Positions 1-8,774 of a stretch of DNA of 36,799 bases are shown here, in pieces. This DNA is from Rhodospirillales bacterium (lineage in GTDB: Bacteria; Pseudomonadota; Alphaproteobacteria; Reyranellales; Reyranellaceae). Location: contig JACPOB010000004.1 of the NCBI GenBank assembly GCA_016185145.1, forward strand, positions 1-36,799. The letters run 5' to 3'. A model generated the notes under the pieces. That model was not told the DNA's origin. It worked only from the letters and a program-made list of their open reading frames with translations, and did not search any database. Numbering within the stretch: position 1 is the first letter of the stretch; each line of letters opens with the position of its first letter. A program made the translations under genes and the position numbers.

Positions 1-141
1 CCGATGTGCTCGCCCGCATCGCCGACCATCCCATAAACCGGCTCCATGAACTCCTGCCGTGGAACTGGCAAAAGCCGACCCACAATCACGCTGCCATCAC
101 CGCCTGAAGCTCATCCGCCGCGGCCCTCGTCGGAGGCGTAC
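1..141 (+). mobile_element. IS66-family element, right end with transposase C-terminus (runs off the left edge)
   Basis: The frame starting at base 3 reads DVLARIADHPINRLHELLPW and then NWQ, stopping at 105-107. This is the characteristic C-terminal motif of IS66-type TnpC transposases. The downstream GC-rich stretch ending near 141 in GCGTAC probably contains the terminal inverted repeat, but the left end is outside the window so the repeat cannot be paired. Only the last 34 codons are visible, so it cannot be said whether the element is intact. It marks the left edge of a region rich in mobile-element remains. Confidence 0.65.
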
Positions 142-544
142 TACTCAGACGGCGGCCCGAAGGAAAAACGCACCTCTGCCCGGCGGGATTTTCAGCAGCC
201 TGCTAGATGCAGAATGGCGGTCTCCAGGCTCGCCGAGCCTCGCTCATCGGTATTCATCAACGCGCTCCCTGTTACAGAGGGGGCGGACGACTCGCTTGCG
301 GCTTGACCCGTTTCGTTGCCGGACCGGCCACATCCTCTCCGTTGGGAGAGAGCCACCTTGCTCGGGAAGCAGGTTGGCGCTGGGCGTCGGCCCAACTCTT
401 GATGCTGCGTCGCTCGTACTTCACCAGCCCAAAGACGGCAAGCACCAATCGCAACGTCCAAATTGGCCGCGAACGGAAATCCTCGATCTTCTCCAGTGGC
501 ACCTGAACGATGTGCTCAGCGGAATGTTTCGGCTTCATTGAACG
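142..544. other. Gene-poor stretch next to IS66 end
   Basis: No gene recognised. A minus-strand open frame from 538 begins MKPKHSAEHIVQV and could be the start of a broken gene, but it has no recognisable domain and no clear ribosome binding site. All other open frames here overlap one another and look like GC-rich noise. Confidence 0.3.
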
Positions 545-1099
545 GACTTCATCGGAGCTCGGGCGGCCATCTCATAGAGCTGGTCGAGCGAATCGAAATG
601 CATCTAGCGCCAAGCCGTTGTGCTCGCCTAGCATCCGCGACATTCGCTTCAATCTAGAAGGCATATTCGGATACACAAGCGGCGGCGATGGCCAGCCTGC
701 GATATCTTACGCGCATCTGAGCCGTACCGGAGCGTATGAGGCGGTGCGCTGGAATATCGTAGTGCCTCGCACGCATCCTCAGGCGCCAGATCATCTCAAC
801 TCGGCATCAATCGAATGCCAGATCTTTGAAGGAGCTCGGAACGGACTAAACGCCATGCGCAATCTGGACCGGGAAGGTCCATACACCTTGTTTGTCACGC
901 TCGTGGGTGTCGACAAAGCATTCTACCGACCCCTCAACACGGGAATGGACGAAGCAGAAGAGGTTCGCGGGTTCGACCGTGACATTGTCCTGGCCTCTGA
1001 AGAGGTGTTCAGCGAGCTTCCGAGGAATGGCGAGCTCGGGCCGCGGCTACACGGCTTGATGGACGAGATCGCAAACGCCGCAGGTTGGACCGCGTCTCC
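545..1099 (+). pseudogene. Remnant of a larger protein, possibly the C-terminus of an AlbA-type ATP-binding protein
   Basis: From about 622 to 1099 one frame gives a protein-like sequence (IRDIRFNLEGIFGY, then YAHLSRTGAYEAVRW, PYTLFVTLVGV, LHGLMDEIANAAGW). The preceding segment (GHLIELVERIEMHLAPSR) is in a different frame, so there is a frameshift near 615. There is no plausible start codon or ribosome binding site. The mix of hydrophobic beta-type segments resembles the C-terminal part of the AlbA_2/HTH ATP-binding proteins found in mobile DNA, but the family assignment is weak. It is best read as a truncated, frameshifted fragment between the IS66 end and the first att-like repeat. Confidence 0.35.
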
Positions 1100-1152
1100 C
1101 GATCGATCACGGTGACAGCGGCATGGCGTGCCATGCCGACCACCGTACTGTC

Positions 1153-1300
1153 TGCGACGATTTGCGCCACCACCGGAATAGAACTCGTTCAAGGTGGCGC
1201 TCTGTTGGTAGCTGTGTTGGTATGTGGAGGGAGCTTCAAGCTCAAAAACCGAGCAAAATCAGCCCTCGGATCGTCAGTTCGATTCCGTCTCGGGGCACCA
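1153..1300 (+). repeat. Direct repeat copy A, ending in a tRNA-3'-end-like att core
   Basis: This 148-bp segment aligns without gaps to 9840-9987 with 29 mismatches by hand count (about 80% identity). The last 23 bases (1278-1300), ending in CGGGGCACCA, are identical in both copies and look like the T-loop, acceptor stem and CCA of a tRNA gene. The rest of a tRNA is absent: the upstream sequence does not fold as one and no complementary 5' acceptor strand is present. The simplest reading is an attachment-site core plus the conserved end of a tRNA-targeting integrative element. Confidence 0.7.
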
Positions 1301-1353
1301 TTTCAACTAGAATATTTAAAAAGAAATACAACCCGGCTGTGGTCGACCTCAAG

Positions 1354-1501
1354 TCAGCGCTTCGTCGGCGCACGCCGGGATCAGGCAATAAGCTGCGATC
1401 GCCGCGGCAACTGAAAGGAGCGCAGCCACGGCGAAGGCGAGCGGGAGCGACAAGGTGAGGAGCAACCCGCCCAGGGCCGATCCCAGTGGAAGGCCCGCGT
1501 C
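1354..1501 (-). pseudogene. MFS transporter C-terminal fragment
   Basis: The minus-strand frame reads DAGLPLGSALGGLLLTL, then a hydrophobic helix and the tail CADEALT before a stop at 1354-1356. The DAGxxLGxALGG start followed by two membrane helices is the usual ending of DHA1/arabinose-efflux type major facilitator proteins. No upstream part of the transporter follows in any frame up to 1745, so only about 50 codons remain. Bases 1502-1745 hold nothing recognisable. Confidence 0.55.
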
Positions 1502-1745
1502 CTACGTGGCGGTCCTGCGTCTTGGGCTGATGACCGGCGCGATCTGCAAGCAGTTCACGCCGCAGGCCGGCGGGCGTTATGGGCGGCGGCCGATTGCCCC
1601 AGACAGTGTCGATGATCGATGCCGCTGAAGTTCCAACCTGGATCTTGGAGCGCCATAGCGCGGCCCGGCGCGGTGCGAGGCCTCGTCAACGAGCGGCGCT
1701 AACGCATATTCCGCTCGGCCGGAATTACAGGAACACCGTCCCAGT

Positions 1746-3518
1746 CTACGCGAGAGCTGTCAGCTCCAGCGTCGTCCGCGGACCATGCAGCATGGTGTTG
1801 CGCGCGATGTATTGGGGCAATGCGTAGCCTTCGTAGCTCAGGAAGCCATCCTTCACCGCGCCCGCGAGAAGCGCGGGACGGCTCGCGACGGCGAGTTCCA
1901 GCGAGTCGCCGGCTTGGAGAACGGCAGCGGTGGGTGTCATGTTGACGACGAGGTCGACGGGCTCGTTCGGCTTGAGCGGCATCAGCGCGCGATCGTCAAT
2001 CGCGACCTCGACCTTGGTCGACACGTCGGGCATGGCGTGGCGCGCTGCCGCGCGCTGGTTGCCCATCGAAAGGCAATGCCGGTTGCCAGCGCGGTCGATG
2101 CGATCCAGCCGGACGATGACATGGGTGTCGATCTCCGAGCTGCTGAGAGCCAGCCGCAGACGCGCCGGCCCGACCAGTTCCATGTTGCCGGTTATGGGTA
2201 GGCGGAAGCGCAGGACATGCGGCATCACGGTATCGGTGCCGGGCACCAGACCGGGTACGTCCGGCACCGCCAGCCAGTGACTCGACGCTTCTGCCGGAAT
2301 CTCGGCCTGCAGGGTGCCGGTACCCGACTTGTCGGCGGCTGTCGGGTGGAGCGTAAAAGGACGCGAATCGGGCACGGGGAAAGCGGCGGCACCGCCCCAG
2401 TGCGGCTCGCCCTGGGCTGCGCCGTCACGCCACCAGCGCACGGCGGGCTGGCGGTCATAGCCGTTTTCGATCCCTTTCACCACGTGGTCGAAGAAGGCTA
2501 GGGCCTCGAGCTGCCAAGAGTAGGCCGGCAGCTCGTACTCGGCCGGCCCGATGATCAGCCACTTGCGACCAACCGGCGTGGTCGAGCGCTCGAACAGGTC
2601 GTAGGAGCCGAACTGGTGCAGCGAGATGTTGCCGCGGTTCTGCGCCACGACGAACGGAATCTCAATCTGCGACAGTCGCCGGAACGAGCCTTCGTCGGTG
2701 CGGTTGGCCGGATCGTTATCCGTATCCGTGAAGAAGGCGACAAGGTTCTCGAGCGCTCGCGGGATTGGTTGGTGCTTCTTGAAGCCCTGCATTATCGGGC
2801 CGATGCGGCGGCGTACGAGGTTCCAGACGAACGGCCGGTTGACGAGATGGCTGAGGGCCGCGCGGACGACCGGCGGCACGTAGAGCTTGACGCCTGAGGC
2901 GGTGAAGTTGGCCCCGGTCCACAGCCCGAAGAACTCGATGTTCGGGTATCCGGCGTAGCGGAACACGTGTCGACGGAAGTCAGTGCAGATTTCGTTGCAG
3001 AAGAATGCCTTGAGCGCCGGCGGCCGGTGCGCGGCGATGGTGGGTTGGTTCATCCCGTAGTAGGACGTACCGAACAGGCAGACGTCGCCGCTCGACCACG
3101 ACTGCTCCGCGCACCAGGCAACGCAAGCGAGGTGATCCTGCACCTCGCTCTCGGCATGCCAACGCATCAGTTCGCCCTCTGATCGGCCGATGCCGCGCGC
3201 GGTGACGACCACCTGAACGTAGCCGCGGCCGGTGATGACCGGTGGTGAGCCGATCTCGTTGGTGCCTTTGGGCACGCCGATCGTGTGCAGGTCGCGATTG
3301 TAGGCAGAGAATTGCAGGATTACCGGATAGCGCCCCGGCTTCTTGGGGATGTAGACGTCTGCCGACAGCCGGATGCCGTCCTTCATGGGGATCATGATGT
3401 CGGCCAGAAGCTGGCAACCAAGGCCTTCATCGGCGACCTTCGCCGGCTGCCACCCCGCGAGCTGCAGATGGTTGAGCCGTGCCTTGAGGGGGATGAGGTT
3501 GTCGAGCCAGGCGGGCAT
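1746..3518 (-). CDS. CocE/NonD family hydrolase (X-Pro dipeptidyl-peptidase S15 type)
   Basis: A 590-residue serine hydrolase of the CocE/NonD family. Members hydrolyse esters or amides (cocaine esterase, glutaryl-7-ACA acylase); the substrate here is unknown. The N-terminal alpha/beta-hydrolase domain shows the entry motif MKDGIRLSADVYIP (about 45-58), the conserved ARGIGRSEGE segment (about 107-116) and the nucleophile elbow GTSYYG with Ser152. The C-terminal half (about 390-590) is the jelly-roll domain of the family. No signal peptide is evident, so it is probably cytoplasmic. It starts 15 bases downstream of the TetR gene on the same strand and the two form one transcription unit, so the regulator probably controls it. 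The full length fits the family and there is no sign of decay, unlike much of the surrounding DNA. Confidence 0.85.
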   Translation of the reverse strand: MPAWLDNLIPLKARLNHLQLAGWQPAKVADEGLGCQLLADIMIPMKDGIRLSADVYIPKKPGRYPVILQFSAYNRDLHTIGVPKGTNEIGSPPVITGRGYVQVVVTARGIGRSEGELMRWHAESEVQDHLACVAWCAEQSWSSGDVCLFGTSYYGMNQPTIAAHRPPALKAFFCNEICTDFRRHVFRYAGYPNIEFFGLWTGANFTASGVKLYVPPVVRAALSHLVNRPFVWNLVRRRIGPIMQGFKKHQPIPRALENLVAFFTDTDNDPANRTDEGSFRRLSQIEIPFVVAQNRGNISLHQFGSYDLFERSTTPVGRKWLIIGPAEYELPAYSWQLEALAFFDHVVKGIENGYDRQPAVRWWRDGAAQGEPHWGGAAAFPVPDSRPFTLHPTAADKSGTGTLQAEIPAEASSHWLAVPDVPGLVPGTDTVMPHVLRFRLPITGNMELVGPARLRLALSSSEIDTHVIVRLDRIDRAGNRHCLSMGNQRAAARHAMPDVSTKVEVAIDDRALMPLKPNEPVDLVVNMTPTAAVLQAGDSLELAVASRPALLAGAVKDGFLSYEGYALPQYIARNTMLHGPRTTLELTALA

Positions 3519-3533
3519 GTGTCGGGTCCTTGA

Positions 3534-4103
3534 TCAGTCTTTGGTACGCGTGCGGGAAAGAAGCCGGAACAGCATCGCCATGCCTTCCGCCGCCTTGGGC
3601 CGAAGCGACGATCCGCCAAGGGCGAGGTTGAGCACCGACAGACCGACGCCCAGGGCGTGCACGAGCGCAACGGTCTTCGCGTCGTCGTCGATCCCGATCC
3701 GATTGGCCGCCGTGGCGACTTCGCCGCGAATACCGCGGGTCAGACGCTCGAAGATCGCGCGCGCCTCGGGATCCTCGCTGGCGGCAAGGGCGAAGGAGAT
3801 GAGGACCCGACTGTTCTCGGCCTTCTCGAAAGCCGCTCCCATGGCCTTGGCGAGCTTTGTCGGACTGCTGGCAGCGCCGCGCATGGCATGTTCGACGCCA
3901 GCGAGTTGGTCGGTGGCGGTGCGGTCCAGGACCGCAGTCAGCAGATCGCGGCGCGTTGGAAAATAATAGGTGAGATGACTTTGCGAAATGCCGGCTGCCT
4001 TGGCGAGACGTGGCTGAGTGAGACCTGCAAGCCCACCGCGCCGGATCAGGCCGATCGCGGCGAGCAGGAGGCGTTCTCGAAGAGCAATTTCGGTTGGTGA
4101 CAT
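3534..4103 (-). CDS. TetR/AcrR family transcriptional regulator
   Basis: A 189-residue regulator with the TetR layout. The N-terminal helix-turn-helix covers about residues 22-60 (GLAGLTQPRLAKAAGISQSH, then LTYYFPTRRDLL), where the YYFPTRRDLL segment is the family hallmark. A helical ligand-binding and dimerisation domain follows. It is the first gene of a two-gene unit with the CocE/NonD hydrolase. A perfect inverted repeat lies 16 bases upstream of its start, so it is probably autoregulated and represses the hydrolase until an inducer (possibly the hydrolase's substrate) binds. The inducer cannot be read from sequence. Confidence 0.9.
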   Translation of the reverse strand: MSPTEIALRERLLLAAIGLIRRGGLAGLTQPRLAKAAGISQSHLTYYFPTRRDLLTAVLDRTATDQLAGVEHAMRGAASSPTKLAKAMGAAFEKAENSRVLISFALAASEDPEARAIFERLTRGIRGEVATAANRIGIDDDAKTVALVHALGVGLSVLNLALGGSSLRPKAAEGMAMLFRLLSRTRTKD

Positions 4104-4118
4104 GAGGTCGGCGCTTAG

Positions 4119-4134
4119 TTGGTATACCTACCAA
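4119..4134. promoter_or_regulatory. Probable TetR operator (perfect 6-4-6 inverted repeat)
   Basis: The sequence TTGGTA-TACC-TACCAA is a perfect inverted repeat with 6-bp arms and a 4-bp centre, in locally AT-rich DNA just upstream of the TetR start codon at 4103. Placement and symmetry are typical of autoregulatory TetR operators. No second copy was seen near it. Confidence 0.6.
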
Positions 4135-4520
4135 AAATAGCTCTGGTTCGGTGCCTGTCAACAGCCTAACTGGAACCGGGCATGCAGGGGCTGTTACACT
4201 CGTGCCCCAAGATTCGCGACCGGCCAGCGAACATGCGTGAGGCAGAGCGAGTAGGAGGAGCCGCCGACGAAAATCGCCGAGTGGCCGGGAAGTCCTCTGT
4301 GCAAGCGTAGGATCGTACCGCCTGCAGCAGCCAACGATGATCCGGCGGCCATCGCTATCTGCAGCGACTCGAAATTACGACGCCGCTGTAGCTTCTTGAG
4401 GGAGCGCCTCGGGGCCGGGATGACTCCGCCAGACTTGGCGCAAAAACCTCATGAGCGTGTGCAGCACCGTGCCAAGGCCGAGCAGCCAACGTCACGATCG
4501 GCAAGGACAAGCTTCTAGGC
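4135..4520. other. Intergenic stretch upstream of the TetR unit
   Basis: No gene recognised. The AT-rich 4135-4160 segment probably holds the promoter of the minus-strand TetR-hydrolase unit. The remainder up to the SRAP remnant shows only short overlapping open frames without family motifs. Confidence 0.3.
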
Positions 4521-4894
4521 GGCCGCTGCATTGTGCCAGCAACGATGTTCGCCGAGCCCGACCGCAACACCTCGAAGCCGGTGGTCAATCGCTGGCTCGG
4601 CCGCGCCGACGCCGTGCCGTTCTTCTTCGCCGGCATCTGGCGCGAACGGCAGGGCGACGTCAGCACGATCAAGGCGCCCGATGTGGGCTGCACCGGCTGT
4701 TCGCCATCCTCACCACCGAGCCCAACGCCACGGTCCGGCCGATCCACGATCAGGCCATACCGGTCCTGCTGATGACCGCCCAGGATGTCGACGTCTGGAT
4801 GAACGGCAGGCTCGAAGAGGCACTGAAGCCGCAGAAGCCTCAGCCCGACGACGCGCTGGTCATCACGCCGTACGACGAGAAGAAGGCGGCCTGA
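4521..4894 (+). pseudogene. SOS response-associated peptidase (SRAP, YedK/HMCES family) remnant
   Basis: The frame starting near 4521 reads GRCIVPATMFAEPDRNTSKP, then PFFFAGIWRERQGD and IKAPDVG. After a frameshift around 4685 the next frame continues LFAILTTEPNATVRPIHDQA, then PVLLMTAQDVDVWMNG and PDDALVITPYDEKKAA before a stop at 4892-4894. Together these are the C-terminal two thirds of an SRAP protein, including the conserved CxVPA and the TTEPN...HxxAMP-like block with its catalytic-site His. The N-terminal half with the essential Cys2 (MCGRY) is missing. Members form DNA-protein crosslinks at abasic sites; this copy cannot do so. Confidence 0.75.
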
Positions 4895-5071
4895 TAGGAC
4901 GTCGAATCGCTGCTCTGGCTTGCGCATCCTAGGCTTGCCGACGCAACGAGCGCGGCGAGCGAATGTTTGAACACAGATTCGTCACCGTCAGGCCGCCGAC
5001 TTCGCCTCGAGCACTGCCATCCTCAACTCACGATCATCTGCTGAGAAGGCGAGGAGGAGATATGCCCTCCC

Positions 5072-6532
5072 GTGGCCAAGAAACAGCACCAAAAGCGGAA
5101 ATTCCAAATGTACCATCAAACGGCGACTGAGCTGCCCATTGCACTCGATCGTGTCCGAAGAGAGCCGCTAGCCGCGCAGATCTACACGGCGATCCGAGAG
5201 GCGATCGAGGCAAGGCGGCTCGCGTCGGGTGCGCGGCTCCCGTCGTGGCGGGATCTGGCGGCTCAACTCGGTGTGTCACGAGGCACTGTGCGAGTGGCGT
5301 ACGAACGTCTGATCGACGAGCAGTTCGCGATCGGCATGGGCTCGGCAGGCACTCGCGTAGCCGAGTCTTCGCCCCGACGCTCAACACCGGACTGGTCTCC
5401 GGAAGCGCCGCCTCTGTCGGAAGTCATTGATGCCTTCGTAGACGCGCCTTTGACATTCCGGATGGGCGTGCCCTCCCAGGACGCTTTCCCCTTCAAGCTG
5501 TGGTCCCGCATCCTGACTCGTGAAGCCCGGCATGCTGCGTTGGCCCCGGTCGTCTATCCGGATCCGCGTGGTGAGCCGGGCCTGCGAAAGGAGATCGCAG
5601 CTTACTTGGGCATAGCCCGCGGCATTCGGTGCACTCCATCTCAGGTGCTTGTAACGGCCGGGTTCTCCAGTGCACTCGGTCTCGTGGTCCGCGGAGTTCA
5701 GCTTGAAGGGAAAAGAGCGTGGATGGAAGATCCGGGCTTTCCTCTCACGCGCACCGCGCTCGGCGTGGCCGGTATGACCGTGACAGCTGTCCCGGTCGAC
5801 GCGGAAGGGCTCGATATTGCCGCTGGCGTCCGGAGCGCCGCGGGAGCCGCGCTGGCAGTCGTGACACCAGGCCAGCAGGCGCCGCTCGGGATGACGATGT
5901 CGCACCCGAGGCGACTTGCACTGCTGGCATGGGCTCGGCGGAACGGCGCTTACATCGTTGAAGACGACTACCTGAGCGAGCTGCAGCTGAAAGGACGAGC
6001 CGCTCCCGCTCTTGCTTCCCTCGATCATGGGGGACGGGTGCTGCACATCGGCAGTTTCAGCAAGACCATCAGCCCGGCGGTGCGCCTCGGTTTCCTGGTC
6101 GTCCCGCCGGAACTGGTTCGTCGCTTCGGCGACCTCGTTGCTTGCCTGGCGCCTGCGCCGTCCGTGCCCATGCAACGTGCTGTGGCGGCATTCCTGCGAG
6201 AAGGGCACTACCTTCGTCACCTTCGCCGCATGAAGCGGCTTTATGCTGCCCGGCGAGAGGCTCTCCTACGTCGCTTGGCGGAGGTAGCACCAGCCTCGAT
6301 GAAAGTGGGAGCGACCGGCGGCTTGGCCGTGGTGATCTCGCTTCCCGAGGGCGCTTCAGACGTGGACATTGCTCTGGGTGCTCGGCGGTTCGACCTGGCG
6401 CCGGCGCCGCTTTCGCCCTGGTACATTCAGTCTGCCTCGAATCGGGGACTGCTGCTTTGCGTAACCAACCTCAATGAGCAGCGGTTGCCGGCGGACTGTC
6501 TTAGGTTGGCCGAACTTGCGGTCTCTCACTAG
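5072..6532 (+). CDS. MocR/PdxR-type GntR regulator fused to an aminotransferase-like domain
   Basis: A 486-residue MocR-type regulator. A GntR winged helix-turn-helix (about 35-105, including LPSWRDLAAQLGVSRGTVRV) is followed by a fold-type I aminotransferase domain. The PLP-binding region is intact: IVEDDYLSEL, and the lysine in HIGSFSKTISPAVRLG (K331). MocR proteins use PLP or a PLP-amino-acid adduct as effector and usually regulate vitamin B6 or amino-acid genes; the target here is not evident, since no pdxST or aminotransferase gene is nearby. The GTG start at 5072 follows the purine-rich GAGGAGGAGA at 5051-5060; an in-frame ATG at 5108 is the main alternative. It lies on the same strand as, but 116 bases from, the next gene. 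Confidence 0.88.
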   Translation: MAKKQHQKRKFQMYHQTATELPIALDRVRREPLAAQIYTAIREAIEARRLASGARLPSWRDLAAQLGVSRGTVRVAYERLIDEQFAIGMGSAGTRVAESSPRRSTPDWSPEAPPLSEVIDAFVDAPLTFRMGVPSQDAFPFKLWSRILTREARHAALAPVVYPDPRGEPGLRKEIAAYLGIARGIRCTPSQVLVTAGFSSALGLVVRGVQLEGKRAWMEDPGFPLTRTALGVAGMTVTAVPVDAEGLDIAAGVRSAAGAALAVVTPGQQAPLGMTMSHPRRLALLAWARRNGAYIVEDDYLSELQLKGRAAPALASLDHGGRVLHIGSFSKTISPAVRLGFLVVPPELVRRFGDLVACLAPAPSVPMQRAVAAFLREGHYLRHLRRMKRLYAARREALLRRLAEVAPASMKVGATGGLAVVISLPEGASDVDIALGARRFDLAPAPLSPWYIQSASNRGLLLCVTNLNEQRLPADCLRLAELAVSH

Positions 6533-6648
6533 CCAGAAGCGGAGCCGCGCAACGGTACACTCCGAATTGCCAGTCTTGGTTCTTTTCTCGCGGTCGCGGC
6601 GGGCGCATCTAGCCGCCAAAGCAGATGCCGACCGAGGAGAAAACTATC

Positions 6649-7566
6649 ATGAAGGCAATCGTCGTGACGGACCAAGCTGCGGGAACGGCCGGGATGAGGC
6701 TGGTGGAGCGGCCCGAGCCGCAGGCAGCGATAAACGACGTCGTCGTTCAGATTCATGCGTCGGGATACGTCCCGACTGAGCTGACGTGGCCCTCGACCTG
6801 GACCGATCGGCGCGACCGTGACCGTACGCCGTCGATCCCCGGCCACGAGCTGGCCGGAGTGGTCACCGCTCTCGGCTACGGAACGACGGGACTGTCGGTA
6901 GGACAGCGAGTGTTCGGCTTGGCCGACTGGTATCGCGACGGCTCCCTGGCGGAGTGTGTAGCGATGGAAGCACGCAACCTCGCGCCGCTGCCGGGCGACG
7001 TGGACTGCACGGTTGGCGCGAGTCTTCCGATCTCGGGCCTCACTGCATGGCAAGGACTGTTCCAGCACGGCCACCTTCAGGCGGGGCAGCGCGTCCTTGC
7101 GCACGGCGCGGCCGGCGCAGTCGGGTCGATGGTGACGCAACTAGCAGGCGAGTTCGGCGCCTACGTCATCGGCACCGGGCGCGCGGCCGACCGCCAGAAG
7201 GCACTCGACTTCGGCGCGAAGGAGTTCGTCGATCTCGACAACGACGAACTGGAAGATGTCGGCGGCATCGATCTGGTGTTCGACGTCATCGGCGGCGACA
7301 TCCAGAAGCGGTCGGCCCGCCTGATTCGAGCTGGAGGAACCCTGGTGTCCATCGTCGGGCCGACCGAGGTCCGGCCCGCCGACGGCCTGACGGTTGACTT
7401 CGTTGTCGAGGCCAACCGGGCCCAGCTAAACGAGATCGTCCAGCGAGTGCGCGCCGGACGGCTGCGCACGAACATCGGCAACGTCTCGGCCCTCGACGAT
7501 GCCGTCGCCACCTTCAACGCCAACGAGCGACGCGCGGGGAAGACGGTCATCCGCGTCCGTCCGTGA
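6649..7566 (+). CDS. NADPH:quinone oxidoreductase-like MDR protein (zinc-free alcohol dehydrogenase superfamily)
   Basis: A 305-residue medium-chain dehydrogenase/reductase. The N-terminal GroES-like domain (about 1-120) contains IPGHELAGVV. The Rossmann domain carries the nucleotide-binding motif AHGAAGAVGSMVTQLA (about 156-171), followed by a typical ALDFGAKEFVD segment. Structural-zinc cysteines and catalytic zinc ligands are absent, as in quinone oxidoreductases. It probably reduces quinones or enones with NADPH in the cytosol. The ATG at 6649 was chosen over 6625 because GAGGAG lies 9 bases upstream of it. The nitroreductase follows within about 50 bases and the two may form a small redox operon. 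Confidence 0.85.
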   Translation: MKAIVVTDQAAGTAGMRLVERPEPQAAINDVVVQIHASGYVPTELTWPSTWTDRRDRDRTPSIPGHELAGVVTALGYGTTGLSVGQRVFGLADWYRDGSLAECVAMEARNLAPLPGDVDCTVGASLPISGLTAWQGLFQHGHLQAGQRVLAHGAAGAVGSMVTQLAGEFGAYVIGTGRAADRQKALDFGAKEFVDLDNDELEDVGGIDLVFDVIGGDIQKRSARLIRAGGTLVSIVGPTEVRPADGLTVDFVVEANRAQLNEIVQRVRAGRLRTNIGNVSALDDAVATFNANERRAGKTVIRVRP

Positions 7567-7619
7567 GCGAAACGCGCCTCCCCTCCCGCATAGGAATCGC
7601 CACGACCAACGGAATCACC

Positions 7620-8366
7620 ATGATCAACGCCATCATCGAATCGATTGTAAGCCGCAGCACCACCAAGTACTACGACCCTGCCATCACGTTGACCGACGAC
7701 CAAATCCGCGAACTGGTGCGAATCGGCACCACCGCGCCGACGTCTTTCCACTTGCAGAACTGGCGCTTCATCGCCGTACGAACGCCCGAAGCCAAGGCTC
7801 GGCTACGTCCGATCGCCTGGGATCAGCCAGCAATCACAGAGGCAGCCGTTACCTTCATCATCTGCGGGCAGTTGGCCGATTCCAGCGTGGTGCCAGAGCG
7901 CCTGGCACCGCTGGTGAAAGCGGGAATCATGCCGGCAAAGATGGTGCCGGAATGGGAAATCCCCGCACGCAATCTCTATATGGGGTACCCGCAGCGCCAG
8001 CGCGACGAGGCAGTGCGCACCGCCACCTTCGGCGCGGCGGCGATAATCTATGCGGCTCGCGCGCTGGGCCTGGGTTCGACGCCGATGATCGGTTTCGATG
8101 CAGAAGCGGTGGCCCCCGAGTTTGCGCTGGCCGAGGACGAAGTGCCGGTCATGCTGTTGTCCGTGGGGGTGGCACTTCCCAAGAAAAACTGGCCGCAGAA
8201 GCCGCGCCGTCCGGTGGCCGATGTGCTGGAATTCGCCGGCCTACGTATGGCGGCTGGCTCGACGAAGCGTGAACGCGCGCCGGCCGAGTGGACGCCGCTC
8301 CCACCGTTGGAACGCGATCCTGGTTGCGATGGGCGCGACTGCGAAAGCGAAGCCGCTGAAGTTTAA
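7620..8366 (+). CDS. Nitroreductase family protein (FMN-dependent)
   Basis: A 248-residue nitroreductase-fold flavoprotein. The N-terminal SRSTTKYYDPA and RIGTTAPTSFHLQNWRF segments (about 11-50) match the FMN phosphate-binding and dimer regions of the family. The middle segment around AAIIYAARALGLGSTPMIGF is the conserved helix plus second FMN contact. Members reduce nitro groups, quinones or flavins with NAD(P)H. An upstream GTG at 7563 overlaps the stop of the preceding gene, but the ATG at 7620 places the family's usual N-terminus correctly. The gene is followed by a good intrinsic terminator at 8406-8440. Confidence 0.85.
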   Translation: MINAIIESIVSRSTTKYYDPAITLTDDQIRELVRIGTTAPTSFHLQNWRFIAVRTPEAKARLRPIAWDQPAITEAAVTFIICGQLADSSVVPERLAPLVKAGIMPAKMVPEWEIPARNLYMGYPQRQRDEAVRTATFGAAAIIYAARALGLGSTPMIGFDAEAVAPEFALAEDEVPVMLLSVGVALPKKNWPQKPRRPVADVLEFAGLRMAAGSTKRERAPAEWTPLPPLERDPGCDGRDCESEAAEV

Positions 8367-8405
8367 ACGCCTTGCGCCCGGCGCCAACTCTCGCGCTCAT
8401 TCATC

Positions 8406-8440
8406 AAAGGCCGCCCTCTTGGCATAGGGGAGGCCTTTTT
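8406..8440 (+). terminator. Rho-independent terminator after the nitroreductase
   Basis: AAAGGCC (8406-8412) pairs with GGCCTTT (8432-8438), extended inward by CCCT/AGGG after one mismatch, with a loop near CTTGGCAT. A run of T follows directly. It sits 40 bases after the nitroreductase stop. Confidence 0.75.
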
Positions 8441-8448
8441 TGATAGAA

Positions 8449-8774
8449 TCAGCGTGATGCCTCGCGCGTGACCGGCAGCTTGGCCATCGGCAGCACGCCC
8501 ATCACCGAGCCGTCGTCGGCCAAGTCGACGTAGTGGCCAGGGTCGCGCTCCTTGTCGTGCGTCTCGCCGGCGCCCTTCGAGCGGTCAAGCTCCCGGCCCA
8601 TCACGGCAATCTCGGCAATGGCCTCGGGGGTGCGAACGAAGGCGGGCACGTTGTCGGCCAACTTCTCGATGCGATGCCGCTGATGAACTCGTGGCCAGTA
8701 GCGCCCCACGCCCAGCATTCCCCCACGGCGAGGAACAGGCCAACTGCCCCCAACGCGATCGGTTTCTTTGCGGC
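8449..8774 (-). pseudogene. S1/P1 nuclease, N-terminal fragment with frameshift
   Basis: On the minus strand the sequence begins with a signal-peptide-like hydrophobic stretch (ALGAVGLFLAVGECWA), followed by WGATGHEFISGIA. Trp at the mature N-terminus and GHE are zinc-site hallmarks of S1/P1 nucleases. A one-base deletion near 8670 then shifts the frame to IEKLADNVPAFVRTPEA and DRSKGAGETHDKERDPGHYV (catalytic-site His and Asp region), ending after LPVTREA. Only the first third of the normal protein remains. Its 5' end stops exactly where the truncated IS256 transposase begins, so the two fragments share a deletion or insertion junction at about 8772. Confidence 0.75.

Noticed and set aside
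1278..1300. Possible tRNA gene ending in CGGGGCACCA (and again at 9965-9987)
   Set aside because: Only the T-loop/acceptor 3' part is present. No 5' acceptor strand, D-arm or anticodon arm can be drawn upstream in either copy, so these are treated as att cores.
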